Positions 1 through 8,187 of a DNA stretch of 64,000 nt are shown one piece after another; the stretch's first letter is position 1; each line of letters starts with the position of its first letter. The position numbers and the translations under genes are program-made. Location of the stretch: positions 1 to 64,000 of the forward strand of contig JADFQO010000008.1 in assembly GCA_022561775.1 (NCBI GenBank), in the 5' to 3' direction. A model generated the notes under the pieces. It saw only the letters and a list, made by a program, of their open reading frames with translations, was not told where the DNA came from and did not search any database. This DNA is from Myxococcales bacterium. Its GTDB lineage: Bacteria; Myxococcota_A; UBA9160; SMWR01.

Positions 1-2
1 CC

Positions 3-1667
3 GCTCCGGCCAGCGCGGCGGACGACCGACCGCGGGTGCTGTACGTCTCGTCCAACGGCGCCGGCGTCGGTCACCTGATGCGGCTGATGTCGATGGCCCG
101 GCGGGCGGAACGCACCCAGCCGCTGTTCCTCACCCTCAGCCAGGCCATCACGGTCGTGCGCGAGCAGGGCTACCCGGTGGAGTACCTCGCGTCCCGTCAG
201 GTCACCGACGTCCCGGTCACCGCCTGGCACCGGCTGCTGCGCGACCGCGTCCTCGACCTCGTCGACGCCCACGACGTGCGCGCCATCGTGTTCGACGGCA
301 CCTGGCCGTACCGGGGGCTGTTCCACGTCGTCCACGAGCGCCCGCACGTCCACCTGGTGTGGTCGCGGCGCGCGATGTGGCGCGAGGGCGTCACCAACCC
401 GATGCTGGACGAGGCCGACCGCTTCAGCCTCATCCTGGAACCCGGCGAGGCCGCGGCCGACCTCGATGTCGGCGTGACCACCCGGCTGCGCGACGGCGCC
501 CGCCGGGTCGGCCCGATCACCTTCCTGGACACCGCCGAGCAGGTGGACCGTGCGACCGCCCGGGCCGAGATGGGGCTCGACCCGGATCGGCCGGCCGCGC
601 TGGTGCAGCTGGGCGCGGGCAACATCAACGACACCTCGTCGCTGCTCGGCATGGTCGTGGACGCGCTCAGCGAGGCGCCCGATCTGCAGATCTGCGTCAC
701 CCGCTCCGTCATCGCCAGCGAGGCCGAACAGCTCGGCGTCGACTTGGGCGTGATGATTCTGGCCGGCTGCGTCGTGGGGTTCTTTCCGGCGGCGTTCGGT
801 TTCTTGTACGCCCATTGGGCCAGCCGCCGCTGGGAGTTGCCGCTGCGGGAATCGGCCGAGTTCTCGCTTAAGGACCTCGATGAACTCTCCTCGCGTGACG
901 AAAGCCAACTGCCACCGTTTTGGCTCAGTCTGCTGCCGATTCTGCTGCCGGTGGTGTTGATCGCCGGCTTTACGATTCTGAAGATGCTGGTCAAGCAATA
1001 CGGCTACGACAACATGCACCAGTACCGCAACTGGCGCTGGTACAAGAAGTACTCCGGCGGCCCGATCGCCGACCTCGGCTCGCACCAGATCGACGTCTTC
1101 AATTGGATTCTGAAGGCGCGGCCCAAGAGCGTCATGGCCAGCGGCGGCACGGACTACTACAAGTGCGAGTGGTACGACAACATCATGGCCATTTACGAGT
1201 ACGAAACCGCCGCCGGCCCGGTGCGCGGCTTCTACCAAGTGCTCAACACGACTAGCCACGGGGGGTTCTACGAGACGTTCATGGGCGACCAGGGGTCGAT
1301 CACGATCTCCGAGGACGCTCGCAAGGGTCAGTTCTTCCGCGAGGTCCACGCGAAACGCCGCGAGTGGGAGGCCGAGTCGGAGACGAAAGAGGTCGAGGGC
1401 CGCGAGGCGTTCGAGCTCAAGATCGGCGAAACGCTCGCCCCCGACGGCACGAAGGACCCCGAGGGTCAACGCCTGCTGGCCGAGAGCCGCAAGCCGGTCC
1501 ACCAGCTCCACCTGGAGAACTTCTTCAACGCGATCCGCACCGGCTCGCCGCTGTCGTGCCCGCCGGAGATCGGCTACGAGACGGCCGTGTCGGTGTTGAA
1601 GGTGAACGAGGCCCTTGCGGCCGGCCGGCGGTTGGAATTTGCGCCGAACGAATTTGTCGTCGCGTGA
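3..1667 (+). CDS. Chimeric open frame: partial glycosyltransferase + GntP permease + MocA oxidoreductase
   Basis: The frame is open from the window edge, so the 5' end is missing (the ORF track begins at an internal GTG, base 36). It reads as three unrelated partial proteins. Residues 1 to about 238 (counted from base 36) resemble a MurG/UGT-type glycosyltransferase with NGAGVGHLMRL near the start. Residues about 239-316 are hydrophobic helices (GVMILAGCVVGFFPAAFGF) typical of a GntP gluconate:H+ symporter. Residues about 317-543 are the C-terminal domain of a Gfo/Idh/MocA oxidoreductase, with PIADLGSHQIDVFNW and a typical C-terminal dimerisation region. None of the three domains is complete and the order makes no biochemical sense. 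I read it as an assembly chimera rather than a real fusion; each domain assignment on its own is fairly secure. Confidence 0.6.
   Translation, partial: APASAADDRPRVLYVSSNGAGVGHLMRLMSMARRAERTQPLFLTLSQAITVVREQGYPVEYLASRQVTDVPVTAWHRLLRDRVLDLVDAHDVRAIVFDGTWPYRGLFHVVHERPHVHLVWSRRAMWREGVTNPMLDEADRFSLILEPGEAAADLDVGVTTRLRDGARRVGPITFLDTAEQVDRATARAEMGLDPDRPAALVQLGAGNINDTSSLLGMVVDALSEAPDLQICVTRSVIASEAEQLGVDLGVMILAGCVVGFFPAAFGFLYAHWASRRWELPLRESAEFSLKDLDELSSRDESQLPPFWLSLLPILLPVVLIAGFTILKMLVKQYGYDNMHQYRNWRWYKKYSGGPIADLGSHQIDVFNWILKARPKSVMASGGTDYYKCEWYDNIMAIYEYETAAGPVRGFYQVLNTTSHGGFYETFMGDQGSITISEDARKGQFFREVHAKRREWEAESETKEVEGREAFELKIGETLAPDGTKDPEGQRLLAESRKPVHQLHLENFFNAIRTGSPLSCPPEIGYETAVSVLKVNEALAAGRRLEFAPNEFVVA
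738..995. other. Two probable chimeric junctions
   Basis: Around base 740-750 the glycosyltransferase similarity stops in mid-domain and GntP permease sequence begins. Around 970-995 the permease stops and MocA oxidoreductase sequence begins. The reading frame happens to stay open across both, so a gene caller reports one 543-residue protein. Exact breakpoints cannot be fixed by eye. Confidence 0.6.
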
Positions 1668-1770
1668 AACGAGACCGCGGCGGACGATTCAGCCGCGTGC
1701 TGCTCGAGCGCCCCGGCCGGCGATCTGCCGCTGAATTGCCGTCCGCAGTCGCGGTCGTCGTCCAGCCGAA

Positions 1771-1790
1771 CCCCCGACGCCAGTCGGGGG
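1771..1790. repeat. Perfect 8-bp stem-loop
   Basis: CCCCCGAC and GTCGGGGG flank a four-base loop in the gap between the MocA fragment and the arginine operon. There is no T-run, so an intrinsic terminator is not supported. Short GC hairpins of this look are common intergenic palindromes in planctomycetes, which would fit the neighbouring MocA fragment. Confidence 0.5.
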
Positions 1791-1841
1791 CACGCACGAC
1801 AAGTTACCCGCTCCGCGGTCGCACGCTGATCCGGCGCGCCG

Positions 1842-2909
1842 CTAGATTGGCCCGCGGAAGTACTCCTCGATGATGCGTTCGAAGGCCCGCGCTCCGGCTT
1901 CGAGCTCCTGCCGTGTGATGTACTCGTCCGGCGTGTGCGAGCGTCTCGACTCGCCGGGGCCGATCTTGACGCTTGGAATTCCGTCTAGAAAAACCATGTC
2001 GCTCATCGCCGCACTGCCGGCCGGTTGTGTGTCGGGCAGGGCGCGCAGCACCGCTTGCACGATGCGCTCGTCTTGGCCGGTGGCGACGGGCACGAGGCGA
2101 TCGCTGTGGACGTGCAGCGCGCTTTCGAGGCGGTGGTCGAGCCGCTCGAATAACTCGCGATGCGATTCGGCCGGCGTGGTTCGGATATCGAGATAGAACT
2201 CGCACGCGTCCGGGATGACGTTGCGGGCCGTGCCGCCGTTGATTTGCGTTACGTGCGCGTGGCAGCGGCCGAGCAGCGGATGCTCGGGTCCCCAGTCGAA
2301 GTCCTCGAGCTCTTGCAGGTCGCGTGCGGCGGTCTGAATCGCGTTGTCGGCGGACCCGGGCGGCGTGTTCGCGGGGTGCCCGCTGCGCCCCGTCGCGACG
2401 CCGCGCAGGATGAGCAGTCCGCGCTGCGCGGTCATCGGCACGATCCCGGTCGGCTCGCCGACGATGGCGGCGTCGAGCGGGCGGAGCTCTTCAAGCAGAG
2501 TGCCGAGGCCCTGCCCGCTGATCTCCTCTTCGGCGGTGAGCGCGAGAACGACGGTCCCGCCGAGCCGCTCACCGGCGTCGAGGCGTGCTTTCGTATTCAG
2601 CAGTGCCGCGATCATGGAGGTGACGCAGCCCTTCGCGTCGTTGGCGCCAAGACCCGTGAGACGGTCGCCGTCTCGTCGCAGCGAAAAGGGGTCCGCTGTC
2701 CAGCCGTTGGCCGGCGGCACGGTATCGAGGTGCGAGTTGAGCAGGAGTCGCGGGCGTTGCGCGTCGCCGACCTCGCACCAGATGTTGTTGTCCCGGCGAC
2801 GCACGCGCAGGCCGCGCTGCGCGAGATCGGCCGCGACGGTCTCCGCCAGCGCACCTTCCTCGCGCGAGATGCTGCGAATCGCGACGTAGCGGGCCAGTCG
2901 TTCGATCAT
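1842..2909 (-). CDS. argE: M20 family N-acyl-ornithine/N-acyl-citrulline deacylase
   Basis: A 355-residue zinc amidohydrolase of the ArgE/DapE (M20) family. Metal and catalytic motifs are present in order: NSHLDTVPP, GANDAKG, TAEEEISGQG, GEPTG and a late RSHTPDEY. It is the last gene of the arginine operon and its ATG overlaps the argB stop as ATGA. In a standard pathway it would remove the acetyl group from N-acetylornithine. The carbamoyltransferase upstream is of the acylornithine type, so the more likely substrate here is N-acylcitrulline, as in Xanthomonas. The acyl group (acetyl or succinyl) cannot be decided from this protein alone. Confidence 0.85.
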   Translation of the reverse strand: MIERLARYVAIRSISREEGALAETVAADLAQRGLRVRRRDNNIWCEVGDAQRPRLLLNSHLDTVPPANGWTADPFSLRRDGDRLTGLGANDAKGCVTSMIAALLNTKARLDAGERLGGTVVLALTAEEEISGQGLGTLLEELRPLDAAIVGEPTGIVPMTAQRGLLILRGVATGRSGHPANTPPGSADNAIQTAARDLQELEDFDWGPEHPLLGRCHAHVTQINGGTARNVIPDACEFYLDIRTTPAESHRELFERLDHRLESALHVHSDRLVPVATGQDERIVQAVLRALPDTQPAGSAAMSDMVFLDGIPSVKIGPGESRRSHTPDEYITRQELEAGARAFERIIEEYFRGPI

Positions 2910-3841
2910 GGGTCCGCGGCGCTCGGCGCCACTTCGTTGTTGGCTTCGCGCGATTTGACCAGCAGCGTCCCGCAGCCCTCGTTGGTGAACACTTCGCCTA
3001 ACAACGTGTCCTGCGCCGTCCCGTTGATGATGTGGACGCGCGGCACGCCGCCTTCGAGGGCGCTAATGCAAGCTGCGAGCTTGGGCAACATGCCGTCGCC
3101 GATCGCGCCGGAGTCGATCAACTCGCGCAACTCGGTGAGGTCCAAATACGATTGCAGCGTGGACGGGTCGCGCACGTCGCGCATGACGCCGTCCACGTTG
3201 CTGACCAGGAAATACTTGGCGGCCTCGATCGCGACCGCGATGCGGGCCGCGACGGTGTCGGCGTTCACGTTGTAGATCTGCCCGGCCGAATCGGCTGCGA
3301 GTGAGCAGACGACCGGGACGAACCCGCCATCGAGCTGCTGGTGCAGGACGCGCGTGTTGACGTCGTCGATGTCGCCGACGAAGCCGAAATCGACGTCGCG
3401 CGATTCGCCGGTGCGCGGGTCGGACGCGCTCTGCACCGGGCGTTTGGTCACCGCGAGCAGCTCGCCGTCCAAGCCGCTCAACCCGACACCAGGCACGTGC
3501 GCTTTGCGAAACGCCGCCAGCAGGTTGGTGTTGACCGTGCCGGCGAAGGCCATCTGCACGACCTCGAGCGTGTCGGCGTCGGTGATGCGCCGGCCGGCGA
3601 AGAGCTTCGGCTTGACGCCCAAACGCTCGCCGAGTGCGTTCGCCTGCTCGCCGCCGCCGTGGACGACGATCAGCTTGACGCCGAGCTGGTAGAGCAGAGC
3701 CAGTTGTTCGACGAGATGGTCGAGCGTGCGGCCGGGCTCGCAGAGCGCGCCGCCGAGCTTGATGACGAAGATGCGGCCCTTGAAGGCGCGGATGTAGGGG
3801 ATCGCGGTCCGCAGGGCCTCGAGCTGGTGTTGGCTGTGCAT
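2906..3841 (-). CDS. argB: Acetylglutamate kinase (N-acylglutamate kinase)
   Basis: A 311-residue amino-acid kinase that phosphorylates N-acyl-glutamate. IFVIKLGGALCE is the ATP-phosphate loop, VVHGGGEQAN binds the substrate, and VNADTVAARIAVAIEA plus NVDGVMRD complete the nucleotide site. The ORF track extends to 4189, but the added residues are out-of-frame shadow of the neighbouring carbamoyltransferase; the start MHSQHQLE at 3841 gives the normal family length. The stop overlaps the deacylase start by four bases. ArgB is the usual target of arginine feedback inhibition, but I see no clear N-terminal arginine-binding helix extension. Confidence 0.88.
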   Translation of the reverse strand: MHSQHQLEALRTAIPYIRAFKGRIFVIKLGGALCEPGRTLDHLVEQLALLYQLGVKLIVVHGGGEQANALGERLGVKPKLFAGRRITDADTLEVVQMAFAGTVNTNLLAAFRKAHVPGVGLSGLDGELLAVTKRPVQSASDPRTGESRDVDFGFVGDIDDVNTRVLHQQLDGGFVPVVCSLAADSAGQIYNVNADTVAARIAVAIEAAKYFLVSNVDGVMRDVRDPSTLQSYLDLTELRELIDSGAIGDGMLPKLAACISALEGGVPRVHIINGTAQDTLLGEVFTNEGCGTLLVKSREANNEVAPSAADP

Positions 3842-3849
3842 GTTGACTC

Positions 3850-4857
3850 TCAGTGCGGCTGACGCAGCAGGTGGCACAGGATCGCCACCTGCGTCCACAT
3901 CCGATTCTCCGCCTGATCGACCACGACGCAACGCGGGTCGTCGAGGGCGGCGTCCGTCATGACCACGTTGCGCCGCACCGGCAGGCAGTGCATGAGCAGC
4001 GCGCCCGGCTTCAAGTGATCGGCGTCCACGATCCAGTCGGCGTGTTCCTGGAAACCGCTGCGCTGCGCGTCGTCGTCGCCGTAATGCGCCGCGGCCCCCC
4101 AACTCTTCACGTAGACCACGTCGGCGTCGCGGCGGGCCTCGCGCCACTTGTGGGTCTTGTCGAGAGAAGAACCCGCGGCGGCGCACCACGTCGCGGCGCG
4201 GTCGAGCAGCGCGGCGTTCAACTCGTATCCCGGCGGATGTGCGATTGTAACCTTCATGCCGGCGGCGGCGGCGGCGAGCAGGGCCGAGTGCGGCACCGCC
4301 ATCGGCAGCGCTTTGACGTGCGGCGCCCAGGTCAGCACGAAACGCTTGCCTGGTAGTTCATTCAGCTTCTCGTCGATGGTCATCCAGTCGGCCAGACCCT
4401 GGCAAGGGTGCTCCATCGCCGACTCCATATTGATCACCGGCACCGTCGCGTGCTGTGCAAAGCCGCGCAGGACCCGGTCGGCGGCGTCCTCGCCGGCGTC
4501 GCGCAGCTTCGCGAACGTGCGCACCGCCAGCAGATCGCCGTAGCGGCAGAGCACCGGGGCGGCTTCGCGGATGTGCTCCGAGCACGCGCCGTCCATTACG
4601 ACGCCGTCGCGGTGCTCGAGCGGCCAGGTGTCGCCGCCGACATTGAGGCAGATGGCGTGCCCGCCGAAGCGCAACATCGCGGCCTCGAACGACGTGCGCG
4701 TCCTCAGCGACGGATTGAAGAAAAGCATGGTGAGGATCTTGCCGCGCAGGGCGGCGGATGCTTCGGCGTCGTCGCCGGCCTTGATGCGGCGGGCCAGTGC
4801 GACGAGCTGCGCGAGCTCGCGCGGCTCATACTCCAGCAGGTTCAGCCAGTGTCGCAT
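3850..4857 (-). CDS. argF: N-acylornithine carbamoyltransferase (likely N-succinyl type)
   Basis: A 335-residue transcarbamoylase. The carbamoyl-phosphate loop is FFNPSLRTRTSFE, the form of N-acetyl/N-succinyl-ornithine carbamoyltransferases rather than the STRTR of ordinary ArgF. NMESAMEHPCQGLAD, LTWAPHVKALPMAVPHS and MHCLPVRRNVVMTD also follow that family, closest by eye to the Bacteroides succinylornithine enzyme. In VMDGACSEH the position aligned with Glu92 of Xanthomonas AOTCase is Ser93. Known work on that enzyme shows that replacing Glu92 by small residues shifts specificity to succinylornithine. The Lys of the Xanthomonas RRNVKATD motif (reported to be carboxylated) is Val here. The start overlaps the argD end by 32 bases, so translation is probably coupled. 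Confidence 0.85.
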   Translation of the reverse strand: MRHWLNLLEYEPRELAQLVALARRIKAGDDAEASAALRGKILTMLFFNPSLRTRTSFEAAMLRFGGHAICLNVGGDTWPLEHRDGVVMDGACSEHIREAAPVLCRYGDLLAVRTFAKLRDAGEDAADRVLRGFAQHATVPVINMESAMEHPCQGLADWMTIDEKLNELPGKRFVLTWAPHVKALPMAVPHSALLAAAAAGMKVTIAHPPGYELNAALLDRAATWCAAAGSSLDKTHKWREARRDADVVYVKSWGAAAHYGDDDAQRSGFQEHADWIVDADHLKPGALLMHCLPVRRNVVMTDAALDDPRCVVVDQAENRMWTQVAILCHLLRQPH

Positions 4858-5989
4858 CCGTGGTTTCTCCCAGGTCGTGCAGTGCGGCGGCCAGCTCGTC
4901 GACGGCTTCGGCCGGTGTGTTGATCGGCGGCAACAACCGCAGCACGGACGGGTCGCCGCTCGTGCCGGTGATGAACCCTCGTTTCAAGAGCTGCTGTTGG
5001 ACGGGCCTCGCGGTTGTGGCGACCCGGAGCCCGATCAGGCAACCACGGCCGGTTACCTCTCGCACGGGTCCGACGACGAGCTTCTTCCGCGTGCTCTCGC
5101 CGAAGCGCGCCGCTTGTTGGAGCAGTCCGTCTTTCGCGATGGCTTCGAGGACCGCGAGCAGCGCTGCGCACGGCACCGGGCCGCCGCCGAACGTCGTGCC
5201 GAGGTCGCCGATCGCGACGTTGTCGGCGACGGTGTCGTTCATGAGGACCGCGCCCATCGGGATGCCGTTGGCGATTCCCTTGGCGAGCGTGAGCATGTCG
5301 GGCAGGACGCCGTGTTCGCCGGCTGCGAAGGGCCGTCCGAGGCGCCCCATGCCGGTCTGGATCTCGTCGTAGATGAGTCGCGCGCCGCTTTCGTCGCACC
5401 TGCGCCGCAACGCCTGGAGAAAATCGGCCCGCAGCTCGACGACGCCGGCCATACTCTGGATCGGCTCGATGATGACGGCGGCGATCGAATCGTCGATCCC
5501 CGACAGCGCGTCGATGTCGTTGGGGGGCAGGTGGAGCGCCGGACAGAGCAGATCACGGAACGGCTCTCGGAGCTTCTCGTTCGCCGTTGCCGAGAGCGCC
5601 AAGAGTGTTCGTCCGTGGAAGCCCCCGTGTAGCGCCGCGATTCGCCGCCGGCCGGTCTGCTGAATCGCGAGCTTGAGCGCGTTCTCGTTGGCTTCCGCGC
5701 CGCTGTTGCAGAAGAAGACGCGGTCCAGGCCGTCGGGCGCGAAGCCGCACAACCGCTCGGCGGCGCGTTCGCGAATCGCCAACGGGGCAGCGTTGGAATA
5801 GAACGTCAGACGCTCACATTGCTCGCGGACGGCTTGCGCGACACCCGGGTGCGCGTGGCCGAGCAGCGCGACGGCGTGCCCGCCGTAGAGGTCCCAATAC
5901 TCATTTCCATTCTCATCGCGGACGCGCGCCCCGCACCCGTCGACGAGCGTGAATGGGAATTGTGCGTAGGTTTCAACGAGTGCCGGCAT
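4826..5989 (-). CDS. argD: Acetylornithine/succinylornithine aminotransferase
   Basis: A class III PLP aminotransferase that makes N-acyl-ornithine from N-acyl-glutamate semialdehyde. FCNSGAEANENALKLA binds PLP phosphate, IYDEIQTGMGRLG holds the cofactor-contacting Asp, and TLAKGIANGIPMGAV holds the Schiff-base Lys. The ORF track starts at a GTG (6001). I prefer the ATG at 5989 because AAAGGTGA lies 8 bases upstream of it, giving 387 residues. It sits between argC and the carbamoyltransferase in the operon; family members commonly accept both acetyl and succinyl substrates, so it does not decide the acyl group. Confidence 0.88.
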   Translation of the reverse strand: MPALVETYAQFPFTLVDGCGARVRDENGNEYWDLYGGHAVALLGHAHPGVAQAVREQCERLTFYSNAAPLAIRERAAERLCGFAPDGLDRVFFCNSGAEANENALKLAIQQTGRRRIAALHGGFHGRTLLALSATANEKLREPFRDLLCPALHLPPNDIDALSGIDDSIAAVIIEPIQSMAGVVELRADFLQALRRRCDESGARLIYDEIQTGMGRLGRPFAAGEHGVLPDMLTLAKGIANGIPMGAVLMNDTVADNVAIGDLGTTFGGGPVPCAALLAVLEAIAKDGLLQQAARFGESTRKKLVVGPVREVTGRGCLIGLRVATTARPVQQQLLKRGFITGTSGDPSVLRLLPPINTPAEAVDELAAALHDLGETTDATLAEPAGV

Positions 5990-6064
5990 CCTTCGCTTCA
6001 CCTTTGGCGGTCAGACTTCGTTGCGCCCTATGAATGGGGCGACTCGGGTCTGTCGCGACGGGTT

Positions 6065-7129
6065 TCACAGCGGCCTCAACGAAGGCGTCCAGAGCCCGGT
6101 CGGCTCGGGCAGGCCGCACATCAGGTTCATGTTCTGGATTGCCGTGCCCGCCATGCCCTTGATCAGGTTGTCGAGCGCGGCCATGACGACCACTTGCCGC
6201 TCGCGGCAGGCGACCGACACGTCGCAGAAGTTCGACCCCACGACGTCTTGTAGCGTCGGCGAGCCCGTCAGCACACGCACGAACGGGCTGTCGGCATAAA
6301 AGCTCTCGTATCGTCGCCGCAACGCATCGGCGTCGAGCGTTTCGGCGAGCGTGGCGTGCAGCGTGACGAAGATGCCGCGTGCCGCGTCCATGCTGTGGGC
6401 CACGAAACTGGTCTGAATCCGCCGCCCGTGCGGGTCGTCCAGCGCTTGCAGGATTTCGGGCTCGTGCTGATGGGCGAGTGGCTTATACGCGCGAAAGTCG
6501 GCGTGCCGCGTGGGGTGGTGCGTGGTCTCCTTCAGAGCGCGGCCCGATCCGGACGAGCCGGTCTTTGCGTCGATCGCGATCGGGCCGGTAAACTCCCTCG
6601 TCACCAGAGGCGCCGCCGCGAGAATCGAGGCCGTCGCCAGACAGCCGGGATTCGCGACGCAACGCGCGTCGCGGACCAGCTCGCGAAACAGCTCCGGCAT
6701 CCCGTACACGAACGACGCCCGCCGGTTCGGTAGGACGGGGCTTTCGCGGTAGAAGCGCTGGTGGATCGCCGCGTCGCGCAGCCGCAGGTCGCCCGACAGA
6801 TCGACGATCTTCACGCGCTCGCCGCGGTCTTTCGGCTCGAGCTCGTTGAGCAGACGGTCGAGCGCGGCCCCGCTCGCCCCGTGCGGCAGCGTGGAAAACA
6901 CGATCGCGTGCTCACCGGCGAGAAGCCGATCGAAATCGATGCTCGCGGTGGTCTTCAGATCCCAAAAGCCGCGCAAGTGCGGATGGATCGCGTCCACTCG
7001 TTCGCCGGCCCGCGACGTCGAAGTGACGGATACCACCTCGACTGCCGGATGCTGCGTGAACAGCCGCAGCAGCTCGGCGGCTCCGTATCCGCTCGCGCCC
7101 AGGATCGCGACGTGGATCGAGCGGTTCAT
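6065..7129 (-). CDS. argC: N-acetyl-gamma-glutamyl-phosphate reductase
   Basis: A 354-residue NADPH-dependent reductase of N-acylglutamyl-phosphate. The N-terminus has the dinucleotide loop ILGASGYGAAELLRL, the active-site Cys lies in CVANPGCLATAS, and DAKTGSSGSGR and AHQHEPEI are conserved ArgC segments. The ATG overlaps the stop of the upstream P-loop gene (ATGA). The ORF track runs to 7354, but the extra N-terminal residues are a shadow of that gene. A 75-base gap to argD is the longest inside the lower part of the operon and contains only a weak short hairpin. Confidence 0.9.
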   Translation of the reverse strand: MNRSIHVAILGASGYGAAELLRLFTQHPAVEVVSVTSTSRAGERVDAIHPHLRGFWDLKTTASIDFDRLLAGEHAIVFSTLPHGASGAALDRLLNELEPKDRGERVKIVDLSGDLRLRDAAIHQRFYRESPVLPNRRASFVYGMPELFRELVRDARCVANPGCLATASILAAAPLVTREFTGPIAIDAKTGSSGSGRALKETTHHPTRHADFRAYKPLAHQHEPEILQALDDPHGRRIQTSFVAHSMDAARGIFVTLHATLAETLDADALRRRYESFYADSPFVRVLTGSPTLQDVVGSNFCDVSVACRERQVVVMAALDNLIKGMAGTAIQNMNLMCGLPEPTGLWTPSLRPL

Positions 7130-8187
7130 GCACCGATCTCCACGCCGCGTTTCTTCAGGCAGCCCGCGATGAAGTCGCCCAGCTCGCGGGCGTGCGTGCG
7201 GGCGTTGATCGCTTCGAGCCCGAGTTGTTGCTTGATGTAGCTCGTGCCGACGGCGTTGTCGGTCGTCGGCCCGCTGACGACGTCGATCGGCAGGTCGAAG
7301 CGCTCCTTCATCACGCGCTGGGCACCCCACGACCCGACCGGGTCGTTCGCGCACAGGACGATCGCGGCGGCCTGCTTCTTCAACTCGGCGTCAGAGAGAA
7401 TCTGGGCGACGCCATACTCGCCGAGGATGCCGTCCCCGAGCTCGGCCACGACGACTTGGGCGCCGCGCTCTACGAGGTGCGCGAACAACTGCCGCGCGAC
7501 GCGGACGGCGTTGTCCGGCGTTGTCGTCACGACTCCGGCGTCGCTAAACGAGACGGCGACCTGGGCGCCGTGGTCGCTCATCTGGAGTGTATCGCGGCGC
7601 AGCGCGACGCCGGTCAGCTTGCAGGCCCCGACCGTGAGGCCGCGCTGCGTGAGTTGACGAATCAACCGGCAGGCGGCGAGCGTCTTGCCGCTGTTCATGC
7701 ACGTGCCGGCGACGAAGACGACGGGGACCGGCGTCGCGTCGCGTCTGCCGTCGCCGATGGCGTTCATGCCGATGTGCGCCGGCACGCCGTCGCGGCTTTC
7801 GAACTCGGGAAAGACGAGCGCCGCGCCGAGCAGCTCGACGTCGAACGGCCGGCCGACGTCGGGGTTTTGCGAGGTACACTTGCCGATCACGCCGCCGAGG
7901 TTCAGGAGTTGCAGCGTGTCGCCGGTGCCGAGCGACTCGGGCAGGAATCCGGAATAGCCGTGCAGTGCGTTTCGCTGGCCGAGCACGCCGGCGATCACGT
8001 CGCCGTCGTGCAGCGCGACCATTCGGCCGTGCAGGTCCTCGAGCTGGTTGTAGGCCGACTTCTCGCCTCGGATGCGGCCCGCAACGATGTAGCCTTCGCG
8101 CGCGACGATGCGCTCGCTGACGCGCAGGTCGCGCCGCAGCGGCACGTTGGCGGTCGCCGAAGCGATCTTGTCAAGCCAGAGCCGCAT
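7126..8187 (-). CDS. Unassigned P-loop protein embedded in the arginine operon
   Basis: A 353-residue protein of unknown role. Residues 1-150 form an Ala/Gly-rich domain with GDVIAGVLGQRNALHGYSG. Residues 161-169 are a Walker A loop, GTCMNSGKT, followed by GACKLTGVALRRDT, VVVAELGDGILGEYGV (a plausible Walker B region) and AAIVLCANDPVG. The layout recalls SIMIBI-class P-loop proteins such as DUF1611 and dethiobiotin synthetase, but I cannot place it firmly. It overlaps argG by 17 bases and argC by 4, so it is translationally embedded. No glutamate N-acyltransferase (argA/argJ) is recognisable in this operon, and DUF1611 proteins include the D-glutamate N-acetyltransferase DgcN. Supplying N-acylglutamate is therefore a testable but unproven idea. 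Confidence 0.7.
   Translation of the reverse strand: MRLWLDKIASATANVPLRRDLRVSERIVAREGYIVAGRIRGEKSAYNQLEDLHGRMVALHDGDVIAGVLGQRNALHGYSGFLPESLGTGDTLQLLNLGGVIGKCTSQNPDVGRPFDVELLGAALVFPEFESRDGVPAHIGMNAIGDGRRDATPVPVVFVAGTCMNSGKTLAACRLIRQLTQRGLTVGACKLTGVALRRDTLQMSDHGAQVAVSFSDAGVVTTTPDNAVRVARQLFAHLVERGAQVVVAELGDGILGEYGVAQILSDAELKKQAAAIVLCANDPVGSWGAQRVMKERFDLPIDVVSGPTTDNAVGTSYIKQQLGLEAINARTHARELGDFIAGCLKKRGVEIGA

Noticed and set aside
197-994. Long minus-strand and other overlapping ORFs in high-GC regions
   Set aside because: Arg/Ser/Pro-rich translations antisense to recognisable genes are typical GC shadow frames.
36-1667. A novel glycosyltransferase-permease-oxidoreductase fusion protein
   Set aside because: Each part breaks in mid-domain and the parts look like different phyla; a contig chimera explains it better.
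3842-4189. A 116-residue N-terminal extension of ArgB in the ORF track
   Set aside because: Its sequence is the out-of-frame shadow of the carbamoyltransferase, and the shorter start gives the normal ArgB length.
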